From: DASXMX01 sp036794395 | GTDB taxonomy: Bacteria; Planctomycetota; Phycisphaerae; Tepidisphaerales; Tepidisphaeraceae | Direction of reading: 5' to 3' | DNA length: 34,721 bases | Assembly: GCA_036794395.1 (NCBI GenBank) | Contig: DAIRGS010000040.1 | Span: forward strand, 1-34,721 | Shown here: positions 6,604-15,964 of the stretch, piece after piece | How the letters are laid out: each line of letters starts with the position of its first letter | Position numbering within the stretch: position 1 is the stretch's first letter | Made by a program: the position numbers and the translations under genes | The notes under the pieces: model-generated | Told to the model about the DNA's origin: nothing | The model's input: only the letters and a program-made list of their open reading frames with translations | Databases searched by the model: none

Positions 6604-9600
6604 TCACTCATCACCATTTCCGTTAGCTCCGGATTGAGTAGCTTGGGCCAAGATAGGTGCTCTTTCGCGCGTGCCATCTTCCGGCTGAACATTGCGGCCG
6701 GTGAGCCTTCGAATCACGGTAAAAAAGACCGGCGTCAGGAATATGCCGAAGAACGTGACGCCGAGCATTCCGTAGAAAACCACGGTCCCCAAGGCCTGTC
6801 GCATTTCGGCACCGGCCCCGCTGGCGAGGATCAACGGGACTACGCCAAAGATGAACGCGAAACTGGTCATCAAAATCGGTCTGAGGCGGAGTTCCGCGGC
6901 GTTGATGGCAGCCTCCGACGCTTTCATGCCGGGATGGTGCTCCTGCTGCTGCTTGGCAAATTCCACGATCAACACCGCGTTCTTCACGCTGATGCCCGCC
7001 AAGACCACGAAGCCGATCTGCGTGAAGATATTGTTGTCCATGTGCCGCGCCCACACGCCGACAATGCCGCAAAGAAGGCACATCGGGACAATTAGGATAA
7101 TCGACGTTGAAAGCGCGAAGCTTTCGTACTCGGCGGAGTGGGTTAGCCACACAAACAGCACGCACAGCGGAAAGATATAGAGCGCCGAATTGCCGGCCGA
7201 TTTTTCCTGGAAGGCCATTTCCGTCCACTCCCAGCCGTACTCGCGCGGCAGCGCTTCATTCGCCACGGCCTCCATTGCGACCAGAGACTGCCCACTGCTG
7301 TAGCCCGGCGCGGCATCGCCATTAATCTCGGCGGATGTGTAAAGATCATAGCGCTGGAGGCGATCGGGGCCGGTGATGTCTTTCAAGTCCATGACCGCGC
7401 CCAGCGGGACCATCTGTCCAGATGCATTACGCGTCTGAAGAACCGCCATGTCCGATGCCTTGGCGCGGAATGGCGCATCGGCCTGGGCCATGACGTGCCA
7501 CGTACGTCCCAGATAATTGAAATCGTTGATATAGACGCCGCCCAGATAGACTTGAAGGGCGGTAAATACATCGGTCACGGAGACATTTTGCTGTTTGGCT
7601 TTTACGCGGTCGATATTGCTGTAAAGCTGTGGCACGGCAGCACGAAACGTTGTGAACATCGCTTTGTTGAGTTCGGGGCGCTTACCCGCAGCGTCGGTTA
7701 CGCTTTGGGTTACTTTCTGAATTTGTTCGGGCGATTGAGTGCCGGAGCGATCCTCGATCATGATTTTGAAACCGCCTGCCGTGCCGATTCCGCTTACCGC
7801 GGGCGGGAGGAGAACCATGACCATTCCGCCCTGAACCTCGCGGAATCCGCCACGCAAACGTCCGGCAATCGCGGCGGCGCTCATGTCTGAATGACCCGCG
7901 CGCTCTTTGAACGGTTTAAGGTGCATGAACACCAAGCCGGCAGCCGACGAACTGGCCCGCGTCAGGATCGAAAAGCCCGCTACGGAAAATGCGTCCTGAA
8001 TGCCCGGGGTTTTCAGGGCAATTCCGGTTAACTGCTTCATCACCGCCTGCGTGCGATCGATCGATGCCGCGTCGGGCATCTGCACGTTGACCATCAAATA
8101 GCCCTGATCCTGGTTGGGGATGAACGCAGTTGGGACATGTCGGAAGCCGAGGTAACCGAGGTAAACCAGCCCCCCGTACACGATTAGAGCGATGACGGAG
8201 AAACGCACCACATGATGAAGCATGCGGGCGTAAAAGCGGTTGAGCCCCTCAAATCCCTTATTGAATAGCCGGAAAAACCAGCCCAGTGACAGATCGAGCC
8301 CGCGAGTCAGCCAGTCCTGTTTAGCGCCGTGCGGACGCAGTAGCAACGCGGATAGCGCCGGACTCAGGGTCAGCGAGTTGAAGGCTGACAGCAGGGTCGA
8401 GAATGCGATCGTCAGGGCGAACTGCCGGTAGAACTGCCCGGTGATCCCGCCGACAAATGCGACCGGAATGAACACCGCTGAGAGGCCAAATGCGATGGCG
8501 ATGACCGCCGGCGTCACTTCATCCATGGCGCGGTAGGTTGCATCGCGCGGGCTGAGTCCCTGTTCGAGCCAACGCTGGACGTTCTCAACCACCACGATCG
8601 CATCATCCACGACGATGCCGATCGCCAGCACCAGCCCGAACAGCGACAACGTGTTCATCGAAAAACCGACGAGCCACATCACCGCGAACGTGCCCACCAG
8701 TGACACCGGAATCGCCAGAATCGGCACCAGCGCCGCCCGCCAGCTCTGAAGAAAAACCAGTACAACCAGCGCCACCAACGCTACCGCAATGAACAGGGTC
8801 TTGACCACGTCATGCATGCTGTCGCGCACGAACGTCGTGGTATCGTGCGCGATGGCGTAATCCATTCCCGCCGGGAATCGCTCCTTGAGCTTCTTCATCT
8901 CGTCGTAGATCGCGTTGGCCGTCTGGATTGCGTTGGTTCCGGGCAACTGAAAGACCGCCAAGCCCACGGCCGGGTGGCCGTTGTACACGTTCGAGGTGCT
9001 GTAGTCGGCCGCCCCAAGTTGCACGCGGCCGATGTCTCCAAGCTTGGTAACCCGGCCATCGCTGCCGACCTTGACCACGATGTCTGCGAACTGACTGGGC
9101 TCTGTCAGACGGCCCTGGGCATTCACCGTGTATTGGAACTGCGCCGCCCCCGCCGCCAGAGGCGGNNNNNNNNNNACTGCCGATTGGAAAATGCCACAGG
9201 CGCCGATCGTACCGGCGGCAACCTGCACGTTCTGCTCTTTCACCGCATTAACCACGTCGCCGGCAGTCATACTGCGGGCGGCCAACTGATCCGGATCGAG
9301 CCACAGCCGCATCGCATAGTCGCGAACGCCAAAGATGGTGATGTCACCGACGCCCGGCAATCGCGCGATCTGATCGCGGATCTGAAGCGTGACATAGTTG
9401 CTCATGAAAAGCGTGTCATGGGATTCGTCCGGCGAGAACATCGCCACCGCGAGCGTGATGTCGGGCGATGCCTTCTTGATCGTGATGCCAAGCTGCTGCA
9501 CCTCCTGGGGCAACTGCGGTTGCGCGATGGCCACCCGGTTTTGCACCTGAACCTGGGCCACGTCCAGATTCGTGCCCGTCTTGAACGTCACGGTGATGGT

Positions 9601-9870
9601 GACGGTGCCCGTGTTGGTTGACTGGCTCGACAGGTACAGCATGTTCTCGACGCCGTTCACTTGCTCTTCGATTGGCGTGGCGACTGTCTGCGAGACCGTT
9701 TGGGCATTGGCGCCGGGATAGGTTGCGCTGATCGTTACGGTAGGCGGCGCGATCGGAGGGTATTGCGCGATCGGCAGGGTGAAGATCGAAAGTCCCCCGG
9801 CAATGAGCGCCACGAGCGAAAGCACGATCGCAAACACCGGTCGATCGATGAAGAAATGGGCGAATTTCAT
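6604..9870 (-). CDS. RND multidrug efflux pump (HAE1 / AcrB-like), with a sequence gap
   Basis: The inner-membrane proton-driven pump of a tripartite efflux system. It starts FIDRPVFAIVLSLVALIAGG (first membrane helix). It contains the LPIAQYP and GVENMLYLSSQST motifs of the porter domain. VLAIGIVVDDAIVVVENVQRWLEQG is the fourth-helix segment with the paired Asp residues of the proton relay. QDQGYLMVNVQMPDAAS starts the second half, and GFVVLAGISVKNAVLIVEFAKQ is helix 10. Length 1088 against a usual 1030-1060. Ten N lie at 9166-9175, and the extra residues around them look like an assembly artefact (see findings). It overlaps the adaptor gene by four bases. The substrate is unknown. No TolC-like outer-membrane partner is in this window. 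Confidence 0.95.
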   Translation of the reverse strand: MKFAHFFIDRPVFAIVLSLVALIAGGLSIFTLPIAQYPPIAPPTVTISATYPGANAQTVSQTVATPIEEQVNGVENMLYLSSQSTNTGTVTITVTFKTGTNLDVAQVQVQNRVAIAQPQLPQEVQQLGITIKKASPDITLAVAMFSPDESHDTLFMSNYVTLQIRDQIARLPGVGDITIFGVRDYAMRLWLDPDQLAARSMTAGDVVNAVKEQNVQVAAGTIGACGIFQSAXXXXPPLAAGAAQFQYTVNAQGRLTEPSQFADIVVKVGSDGRVTKLGDIGRVQLGAADYSTSNVYNGHPAVGLAVFQLPGTNAIQTANAIYDEMKKLKERFPAGMDYAIAHDTTTFVRDSMHDVVKTLFIAVALVALVVLVFLQSWRAALVPILAIPVSLVGTFAVMWLVGFSMNTLSLFGLVLAIGIVVDDAIVVVENVQRWLEQGLSPRDATYRAMDEVTPAVIAIAFGLSAVFIPVAFVGGITGQFYRQFALTIAFSTLLSAFNSLTLSPALSALLLRPHGAKQDWLTRGLDLSLGWFFRLFNKGFEGLNRFYARMLHHVVRFSVIALIVYGGLVYLGYLGFRHVPTAFIPNQDQGYLMVNVQMPDAASIDRTQAVMKQLTGIALKTPGIQDAFSVAGFSILTRASSSAAGLVFMHLKPFKERAGHSDMSAAAIAGRLRGGFREVQGGMVMVLLPPAVSGIGTAGGFKIMIEDRSGTQSPEQIQKVTQSVTDAAGKRPELNKAMFTTFRAAVPQLYSNIDRVKAKQQNVSVTDVFTALQVYLGGVYINDFNYLGRTWHVMAQADAPFRAKASDMAVLQTRNASGQMVPLGAVMDLKDITGPDRLQRYDLYTSAEINGDAAPGYSSGQSLVAMEAVANEALPREYGWEWTEMAFQEKSAGNSALYIFPLCVLFVWLTHSAEYESFALSTSIILIVPMCLLCGIVGVWARHMDNNIFTQIGFVVLAGISVKNAVLIVEFAKQQQEHHPGMKASEAAINAAELRLRPILMTSFAFIFGVVPLILASGAGAEMRQALGTVVFYGMLGVTFFGIFLTPVFFTVIRRLTGRNVQPEDGTRERAPILAQATQSGANGNGDE
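9166..9175. other. Assembly gap (ten N)
   Basis: Ten unknown bases inside the RND pump gene, in the porter domain just after VAAGTIGA. The true size is unknown. Confidence 0.99.
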
Positions 9871-11144
9871 TCGTTCTGCCCCCCTACCGGTGCCGCGCTT
9901 GCGCCACCGCTGGGGCGGGTTGCGGCGGCCGGTCGCGTTTGGGTTGGGTCGGGCAATGATTTTTCGAGCGCTTTCAAATCGGCATCGGAAATGGGAGCTT
10001 CATGCGCCGTGACCTTCGCGCCGGGCCGGGCTTGTTGAAGTCCGCTGACAATCACCGCTTCGCCCGGCTTGAGGCCCTCAACAATTGCCCGAAGCGAGCC
10101 GAACACCGCTCCGAGTTTGACCGGCTGGTTCTTAACCGTGCCTTCGTTATTAACTACCGAAACGAAACGCTCGTTTTGCTCGGTGCCGATGGCCACGTCA
10201 GGGACCAGCAGAGCATCGTACTTCGCGCTGGCTGGGATGCGCATCCGGGCGAACGCGCCCGGCGTGAGCATCCCATTGGCGTTCGGGATAACCCCGCGGA
10301 TCTGAACCGTCCCCGTGTTTACATCCACCCGATTGTCCATGAAATCGATTATGCCTTCGTACCGATCATCGGTTTCATTTTCCAGTTGAACGAAGCACGC
10401 GATCCTGGAGTTGCCGATATTGCCCTGAGCGTCACCGGCCGCCATCTTCTGGTATCGCAGGCCGACTCGCTCTGGAATATTGATGTAACAATAGAGCGGA
10501 TCGACCGAGACGATGGTGGTCAGCAGGGTTGACTGGCTCTGCCCGCTTCCGCCATTGACCAGATTGCCAATCTGCACCATCTGGCGACTAACGCGTCCAT
10601 TGATCGGAGCGGTCACACGCGTCCACTGAAGGTTCAATTGCGACGTCTCAAGCGCCGCATTCGCCGCCGCCAGCGTCGCCTGAGCCTGCTCGACATTTGC
10701 CTTGGCGGTGTCGTAATCCTCTTCCGAAATGGCTTTGGTGTTGCGAACTTTATCCAATCGCCTCAGCGTCGCTTGCGCCAAATCCAGTTGTGCCTGCCCC
10801 CGCGCGACGTCGGCCTTCTTGCTATCAACATCCGCTTTGAATGGGCGATCATCAATGACAAATAGAACATCGCCCTGATGAACCAACGAGCCTTCCTTGA
10901 AGCTCGCCTCGACAATCAACCCACTCACGCGCGCCACAACATTCGACGTATCCGGCGACGTGAGGTACCCGCTGTAGCTTTCCCACTCAATGACCTGGTG
11001 CTGAATCGGATAGCTGATCGTGACGGCCGGCGGCTCGGGAGGCGCGTTCTCCTTTGGCTTGTCACATGACGCCGCGACGGCGAGAACGAGTGCGAGTTGT
11101 ATGATCTGACACAGGGGCAGGCGGAGGTTTGAGGGAACCCTCAT
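9867..11144 (-). CDS. RND efflux periplasmic adaptor (MFP / AcrA-like lipoprotein)
   Basis: 425 residues, ATG at 11144. A hydrophobic N-terminus (about 13-26) ends in a lipobox-like VAASC with Cys27, so the mature protein is probably lipid-anchored. Then come the beta-barrel/lipoyl half (VVARVSGLIVEASFKEGSLVHQGDVLFVIDDRPF), a coiled-coil hairpin rich in Ala, Gln and Lys (about 108-175), the second lipoyl half (LNLQWTRVTAPINGRVSR) and the membrane-proximal domain (VSGLQQARPGAKVTAHEAPI). It links the inner-membrane pump to an outer-membrane channel. It overlaps the pump gene (ATGA), so the two are translationally coupled. The C-terminal tail is rich in Pro and Ala. No obvious Shine-Dalgarno precedes the start. 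Confidence 0.95.
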   Translation of the reverse strand: MRVPSNLRLPLCQIIQLALVLAVAASCDKPKENAPPEPPAVTISYPIQHQVIEWESYSGYLTSPDTSNVVARVSGLIVEASFKEGSLVHQGDVLFVIDDRPFKADVDSKKADVARGQAQLDLAQATLRRLDKVRNTKAISEEDYDTAKANVEQAQATLAAANAALETSQLNLQWTRVTAPINGRVSRQMVQIGNLVNGGSGQSQSTLLTTIVSVDPLYCYINIPERVGLRYQKMAAGDAQGNIGNSRIACFVQLENETDDRYEGIIDFMDNRVDVNTGTVQIRGVIPNANGMLTPGAFARMRIPASAKYDALLVPDVAIGTEQNERFVSVVNNEGTVKNQPVKLGAVFGSLRAIVEGLKPGEAVIVSGLQQARPGAKVTAHEAPISDADLKALEKSLPDPTQTRPAAATRPSGGASAAPVGGQNE

Positions 11145-11264
11145 GTATTGAGGGTACGATGTTTAAAACGTTTCCGTCAACGCCAAACCAAGGAAACACG
11201 CTCACGCGGACACATCAGATGAATGGAGCCGCGTCCATCTTAGCGCCTGAGTGCAAGAGCCCTG

Positions 11265-12737
11265 CTACCCACCGATCGATCGGATGGGTCCTTCCGCGCT
11301 GCCGAGGATGGGCAACTGCACCTTCAAGCTGCGATCCTGATCATCATCGATTCCGGGGGCTGCGCCGATGAATTCTTTATCGACCTTCAGCACATTCCGC
11401 ACCGGGGGATTGGCCAGCGGGCGCAGGTCGGGTGAATCCGGGCCGTCATGGCGTCGCAGAACGTTGTAATACTGATCCCGCTGAGCCGGTGTCCATCCGG
11501 CATCCCTGATCAGACGGCAGATCTCCCGCTCGTTCAGCTTGTACGTCGCCCCGGCTGCGCTCACGACGTTTTCTTCCATCATGACGCTGCCCATGTCGTT
11601 GGCGCCAAAGAACATCGCCAGCTGGCCGATCTTCGGCCCCATGGTCACCCAACTGCTTTGAAGCGATGGGATGTTGTCGAAGTACAGCCGGGCGATCGCG
11701 AGCATCCGCAGATACTCATCCGCCCCGGCCATGCGCACCACCCGACCGCGGAGAATGTCATCGTTGCTCGAATCATCGTAAGGCCCATAGATATTTTCGT
11801 CCCATTCCTTCGCGCGCCCGAGCGGCGTATTTTCCCGCTGGAATGGCCAGTGGATAAACGCCGTGTAATTGCCGACATTGGTCAGTGGTCCGTTGTCCGT
11901 GGTCAGTTGTGATTTGGAAAACACTCCCGGCCACCGCGATTGCGCCCGCTGAATCGCCTCGCTCGAATCGGTCTTCGCAACTGACAACTGACCACCAACC
12001 ACTGACAATGCACCCGCATAATCCTGCATATCGCGCAACGCCGACATGTGCTCAATCCGCTCGCGCACAAACTCAATATGCCCGATCAACATCGTGCACG
12101 ATGTATTGAGCCCCTCTTCATGCGCCACACGCATCACACGCATCCAATCGTCGCCGGTGCACTTGCCAATCCCAATGCGCCTTCTCACCCGCGGCGTAAA
12201 GATCTCCCCCCCGCCGCCGGGAATCGTATCCAGCCCGGCTTTGTTGAACCGACGGATGATCTCCCGCACGTCCATCCCGAAAAACCGCTCAAACTCCACA
12301 AACTCCGGCGGCGAGAATGCATGGATATGCACCGTCGGAAAATTCGTCTTGATGTACCTCAGCAAATCCTCATACCACTCAATCGGCAGCCGATCATTCA
12401 TTCCCCCCTGCATCAAGATCTGCGTCCCGTTGATTGCCACCAATTCAGAAATCTTCCGGCCAATTTCCTCGAAGCTCAGCGTGTAGCTGTCGGCGTCTTC
12501 ATGATCCCGCCGAAACGCGCAGAAAGTACATTTGGCGGTACACACGTTCGTGTAGTTGATATTCCGATCGATGACGTAGGTGCGATAGTCCGCTGGATGC
12601 ATCCGTTGCGAAGCGGCAAGCGCCCACTGCCCCAGATCGTGCATCGAGCCGTTTTGATAGAGCTCCAGCGCCTGCTCGTCGGAAAGCCGCGCCTTTCCCT
12701 CAACCACCGCATCAATATCAAACGACAGCGTCGACAT
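11265..12737 (-). CDS. mqnC: Cyclic dehypoxanthinyl futalosine synthase (radical SAM), with repeat-derived insertion
   Basis: 490 residues from the ATG at 12737, chosen because GAAGGA lies at ideal spacing; an upstream ATG at 12743 and a TTG at 12752 are in frame. It carries out the cyclisation step of the futalosine route to menaquinone. The CTAKCTFC motif (Cys66, Cys70, Cys73) binds the radical-SAM [4Fe-4S] cluster. MqnC-type signatures follow: QGGMNDRLPIEWYEDL, IHAFSPPE, GLDTIPGGGGEIF, SSWVTMGPKIGQLAMFFGAND and MEENVVSAAG. The protein is about 100 residues longer than the usual 370-400. About 47 of these (244-290) are encoded by an inverted heptamer repeat inserted between MQDYAG and TAFIHWPFQ, where relatives run on without a break. 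A C-terminal tail adds the rest. Other mqn genes are not in the window. Confidence 0.92.
   Translation of the reverse strand: MSTLSFDIDAVVEGKARLSDEQALELYQNGSMHDLGQWALAASQRMHPADYRTYVIDRNINYTNVCTAKCTFCAFRRDHEDADSYTLSFEEIGRKISELVAINGTQILMQGGMNDRLPIEWYEDLLRYIKTNFPTVHIHAFSPPEFVEFERFFGMDVREIIRRFNKAGLDTIPGGGGEIFTPRVRRRIGIGKCTGDDWMRVMRVAHEEGLNTSCTMLIGHIEFVRERIEHMSALRDMQDYAGALSVVGGQLSVAKTDSSEAIQRAQSRWPGVFSKSQLTTDNGPLTNVGNYTAFIHWPFQRENTPLGRAKEWDENIYGPYDDSSNDDILRGRVVRMAGADEYLRMLAIARLYFDNIPSLQSSWVTMGPKIGQLAMFFGANDMGSVMMEENVVSAAGATYKLNEREICRLIRDAGWTPAQRDQYYNVLRRHDGPDSPDLRPLANPPVRNVLKVDKEFIGAAPGIDDDQDRSLKVQLPILGSAEGPIRSIGG
11876..12010. repeat. Heptamer-built inverted repeat, locus 2 (inside mqnC)
   Basis: The left arm (11876-11910) has the units GTCAGTG, GTCCGTT, GTCCGTG and GTCAGTT. 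The right arm (11978-12010) is the complement of GTCAGTG, GTTGGTG, GTCAGTT and GTCAGTT. A 67-base middle segment separates them. The whole block is read through in frame as part of mqnC, giving LSVVGGQLSV from one arm and QLTTDNGPLT from the other. Confidence 0.88.
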
Positions 12738-12866
12738 AACCATCCTTCGCAAACGCTCGCTCCCGATCGTGCCAACTTCTCAATTTGCACGTCGGTGGCA
12801 TAGTCGCCCTCGGCTGACTTCGACGAACTCAGTCGAGTCGTGGTTCGACCGCAGGTCGAACTCTTA

Positions 12867-12891
12867 CCCCCTCTCCCTCCGGGAGATGGGG
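12867..12891. repeat. GGGAG-type palindromic repeat, copy 1
   Basis: Arms CCCCCTCTCCC and GGGAGATGGGG around TCC. It is followed by tgagggtgag, so the reverse complement reads CCCTCACCCCA then the palindrome, the same order as the copy near 31870. It is likely a dispersed repeat of the genome. Confidence 0.7.
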
Positions 12892-13047
12892 TGAGGGTGA
12901 GTGCCGAACGACGTCCCCAAGCGCACACCACTTCTAACTCAACACTCTACGCACAAACACCCTGCACGAAAAGAAAACGAGCCCCAATCAGCCCGCTTTC
13001 AACGCATTTGAAAGTGGTGACATTTACTCTATTGAAATCCTCGATCA

Positions 13048-13129
13048 TGTCATCCTGGAGCGAAGCGAAGGATCTGGTACCGGGCGAACCGCTCGAATAC
13101 CAGATCCTTCGCTTCGCTCCAGGATGACA
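13048..13129. repeat. Perfect 32-base inverted repeat with 18-base loop
   Basis: The arms 13048-13079 and 13098-13129 are perfectly complementary (TGTCATCCTGGAGCGAAG... against ...CTTCGCTCCAGGATGACA). The loop is 13080-13097. The internal GAAGCGAAGG motif resembles short dispersed repeats seen in many environmental genomes. It can fold into a very stable hairpin downstream of the M56 gene, so it may also act as a terminator. Confidence 0.9.
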
Positions 13130-13177
13130 ACGGGCACCTTGTCCAATAGAGGGTCTCGATAGAGCAGATGACCCTCC

Positions 13178-15964
13178 CTATCTCGTCGCGGGGCTTGAAC
13201 TCCGTTGCGACATCTGCTCGGTCACGGCTTTAAGCCGTGCCTCTAATTGTCTGACCTGAACGCTATCCGCCCCGTGACGTGTTCGCTCACTGGCCAACTC
13301 AGCTTCAATCGCATCGATCACCTGTGAACTCTGTCTCGCTCGCTCCATGTCCCGGTACACCGGAGCCCCTGCTTCGCGGGCATTAAAAACAGTGCTGATC
13401 TGGTCTAACTCCTGCTCAAGTTTTGTCGCCGCCGGTTCGTTTCCGTCTTTACGAAGCTTCGCGACGAGTGCTTCAAGTTCACCTCGCAGTACCTTCGCCT
13501 GAGTGATGGTCGCCAAATATTCAGGGTGTTTGGCGCCAACTTGCAGTCCTTTAAGTTTCGCCTGCTCACTGAGGTTACGGAGGGCTTCCAGTTTAGGCCC
13601 GACCCAATCCGGCAGCCCTCCCGCATCCCCACTGGCCTTCTCCCCCTTCCCCGGCTGATCCAATTTCCGAATCAACTCCTCCGCCAGCTTCTGATCATCT
13701 TCCGCGGCATTAACGATCAATGAGTTGGTTCTCCCATCCACCGCAAGATTACAACTTGATGAGCATGCTGCCAGCAACAACGGTTTCAAACTCGCCGCAT
13801 CGGCAAAGTGCAACCCATACACCGTCGTTCGTTTCGACCCATCTCCCCGATTTGCGGCCTGACCGGCAATCTTTCGCGACATCTGATCGGCCACGGCTGA
13901 AAGCAGCTTGGCCACATGCCGTTGGGTCAGTTCCGAAGCGGTGATGACGAGTTTATCCCCGACATAGGAAACGCGCGGCACCAAACCGGTTCCGTTGATC
14001 AGCAGATCATTCAATGTCGAATGGTCCGCTCCTCCCACTTCATACACGCGCGTTACCACGCGCTGATTGAGCTGCGCCCGGCTCGACACAAACAGAACGC
14101 CGTTCAGGATCGAGTAATCAATCTTTGGGCTGGCAAGCCTCAGTGACATCTCGAGGATCTGCTCGAGCGGGCGCGGCTCATTCAGGTTCATGGTCACCGC
14201 CACGTTCGGATCGACCGCATCGGCCAGCGCCTGATTGTCCGTAACAATATCCACCTTGCCGATCTCGGCGATCATATTGAGCATGTCGCGCAACGGCACG
14301 CCGTCGACCTTCATGGGATGGGTGTGTTTGAGCCGTTCCGCAGTCTTCGCATCGGCTATCGCCGCGCTTGCGTCTTCAATGATCCGTGGAGAGGCGTCCA
14401 TCCCCATAGCGGGCTGGTTAGCGCGTCCCGCCCGCATCGAGGGAACGTTGGGGGGCATTACCCGAGTCGGGTCCAAAGCTGATGGCCGAGCCGCTGTCTC
14501 AGTCAGGGGCGCGTCCGGCTCTAAATTGCCGATTCCGCGATCCGGCCTGGCAACGGCCGGGGAAACCGGACCTACCTCAGGACGCGCCGCCCCTTTCGGA
14601 TCCTCCGCAACCGGCGATTGATTAGCACTAATCGCGGGTTTGGCCGCTGCCTCAATCGTTGCCCGCGCGCTATCCATCGAGCGGTCCCCCGCCGACGCGC
14701 CGTTCGGCGGCGGCAACGCGGCCGGTTTGTCTTGCGCCTGACTCGTGGCGCCGAGTGCCGCCGCACCGACAATGATCGAAAGCACAACCGCCGCCGCTGA
14801 TCGACCCTGCCGACTTCGATCAAATCGCGCAATCATGTCAATTCTCCTGTGTATGAGTGCCTGGTTTCCGATCACGCCCACTGCCCCCGCCGCCAGCCCC
14901 GCATTGCCGCACGCCGATTCGAGCAATTTGAGAATCGTGCAGCCGTATGACAACCGATCCCGCGAGGCACAAAGCTTTAAAACCGCCTCATCGCATGCCA
15001 GTTCCCGCTCGGCCCGCAATTTAGAAAACGCCATCCACACCAACGGATTAAACCAGTGCAGCGCCTGCAAACCGGCTATCAAATAGTTGATCGCCACATC
15101 GCGCCGGCGCTGGTGGACCAGTTCGTGCAGAAAAATGACCCGAAGCTCCTGCCGGCCGAATGTGCTCAACACATTTGCCGGAACGAACAGACGGGGCCGC
15201 CAGAATCCGACCAGCGCCGGACCGAAATCCGGTGAGCCGACGACCAGTGCCGGCGGCCGTTTGAGGCCGACGAGCACCCGGCATTCTTCAATCAACTCCA
15301 GCGCGATCTGATCCTTCACGGGCTCCAAAACGCGCGTCACGAGCCAAAGCTGAACTATTTTCCCCAGCAGCCATGACCCGGCAATCGCCGCACCGGAAAG
15401 CCACATCAGCATCAGCCACATGCGCCATGGGATGGCATTCGGGGCCTTGGGAATGCTGGTGACCCTTGTATCCTTCGCAAGCGTTGGAGTTACGGACGAT
15501 TGATCGTGGTTGCTCACGGCGACGGGCCCAGAGATCGAGTCGGTCGCAGCGGGTAAAGGCGCCAAATCTGAGGATTCAGGAGCCGGAGCAACTTGACTGG
15601 CTGAGACAACACTTGCCAGCACCGGTGGCTCTTCTGTCGTCACCGATTCGGGCGCGTTTACTACGCTCGCAGTGAATGGTGGAACGATGGCTCGAGAATC
15701 GGAAGGCGTCTGATAGGAAATTGGAAGCGTTTTGGCATCGACCACCGGCCGAGGCCACCGCGGCAGGGTCAGCCCCATCCCCGGAATGGCCGGCAGAACC
15801 AATCGGAGGGCGACGAGCATCCAAAGGTTGTGCCGGGCTCGGGCCGAAAGGCGATTTCCCACGGCTTTGAGAACGATCAAAATAACGACAAATACCACAC
15901 CCGCGCCAGCCGTGTTCCACAGCGCCCACCTTAAAGCTGTCGATCCCATGGCTTGCCAGTTCAT
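13178..15964 (-). CDS. BlaR1/MecR1-like M56 membrane metallopeptidase fused to secretin-like domains
   Basis: 928 residues, ATG at 15964 with GGGAGG upstream, overlapping the blaI stop (ATGA). Membrane helices lie at about 14-34, 47-60, 182-205 and 389-408. The zinc site HELVH is at 280-284, with a third-ligand Glu in ERELACDEA near 321; together they form a complete M56 peptidase. After the last helix come a low-complexity linker (410-540), an STN/secretin-like domain (550-630, MKVDGVPLRDMLNMIAEIG...), a related repeat (637-695), a secretin-N-like domain (712-770, VYGLHFADAASLKPLL...) and a charged helical tail (785-928). In BlaR1 the extracytoplasmic part is a beta-lactam sensor; here no penicillin-binding Ser-x-x-Lys domain is visible. 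The peptidase presumably inactivates the BlaI partner. The ligand is unknown. Confidence 0.88.
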   Translation of the reverse strand: MNWQAMGSTALRWALWNTAGAGVVFVVILIVLKAVGNRLSARARHNLWMLVALRLVLPAIPGMGLTLPRWPRPVVDAKTLPISYQTPSDSRAIVPPFTASVVNAPESVTTEEPPVLASVVSASQVAPAPESSDLAPLPAATDSISGPVAVSNHDQSSVTPTLAKDTRVTSIPKAPNAIPWRMWLMLMWLSGAAIAGSWLLGKIVQLWLVTRVLEPVKDQIALELIEECRVLVGLKRPPALVVGSPDFGPALVGFWRPRLFVPANVLSTFGRQELRVIFLHELVHQRRRDVAINYLIAGLQALHWFNPLVWMAFSKLRAERELACDEAVLKLCASRDRLSYGCTILKLLESACGNAGLAAGAVGVIGNQALIHRRIDMIARFDRSRQGRSAAAVVLSIIVGAAALGATSQAQDKPAALPPPNGASAGDRSMDSARATIEAAAKPAISANQSPVAEDPKGAARPEVGPVSPAVARPDRGIGNLEPDAPLTETAARPSALDPTRVMPPNVPSMRAGRANQPAMGMDASPRIIEDASAAIADAKTAERLKHTHPMKVDGVPLRDMLNMIAEIGKVDIVTDNQALADAVDPNVAVTMNLNEPRPLEQILEMSLRLASPKIDYSILNGVLFVSSRAQLNQRVVTRVYEVGGADHSTLNDLLINGTGLVPRVSYVGDKLVITASELTQRHVAKLLSAVADQMSRKIAGQAANRGDGSKRTTVYGLHFADAASLKPLLLAACSSSCNLAVDGRTNSLIVNAAEDDQKLAEELIRKLDQPGKGEKASGDAGGLPDWVGPKLEALRNLSEQAKLKGLQVGAKHPEYLATITQAKVLRGELEALVAKLRKDGNEPAATKLEQELDQISTVFNAREAGAPVYRDMERARQSSQVIDAIEAELASERTRHGADSVQVRQLEARLKAVTEQMSQRSSSPATR

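Larger units (their letters stand above)
12738..13177. other. Repeat-rich intergenic region between the M56 gene and mqnC
   Basis: 440 bases without a credible gene. It holds the GGGAG-type palindrome at 12867-12891 and the perfect 32-base-arm hairpin at 13048-13129, framed by CTCTATTG (13027-13034) and CAATAGAG (13144-13151). A further short dyad, GTTCGACC/GGTCGAAC, occurs at 12843-12860. These structures could end transcription of the M56 gene upstream. Confidence 0.6.

Noticed and set aside
8812..9621. 269-residue plus-strand frame crossing the N gap
   Set aside because: Antisense shadow of the RND pump gene.
12048..12803. 251-residue plus-strand frame
   Set aside because: Antisense to mqnC, whose radical-SAM motifs are unambiguous.
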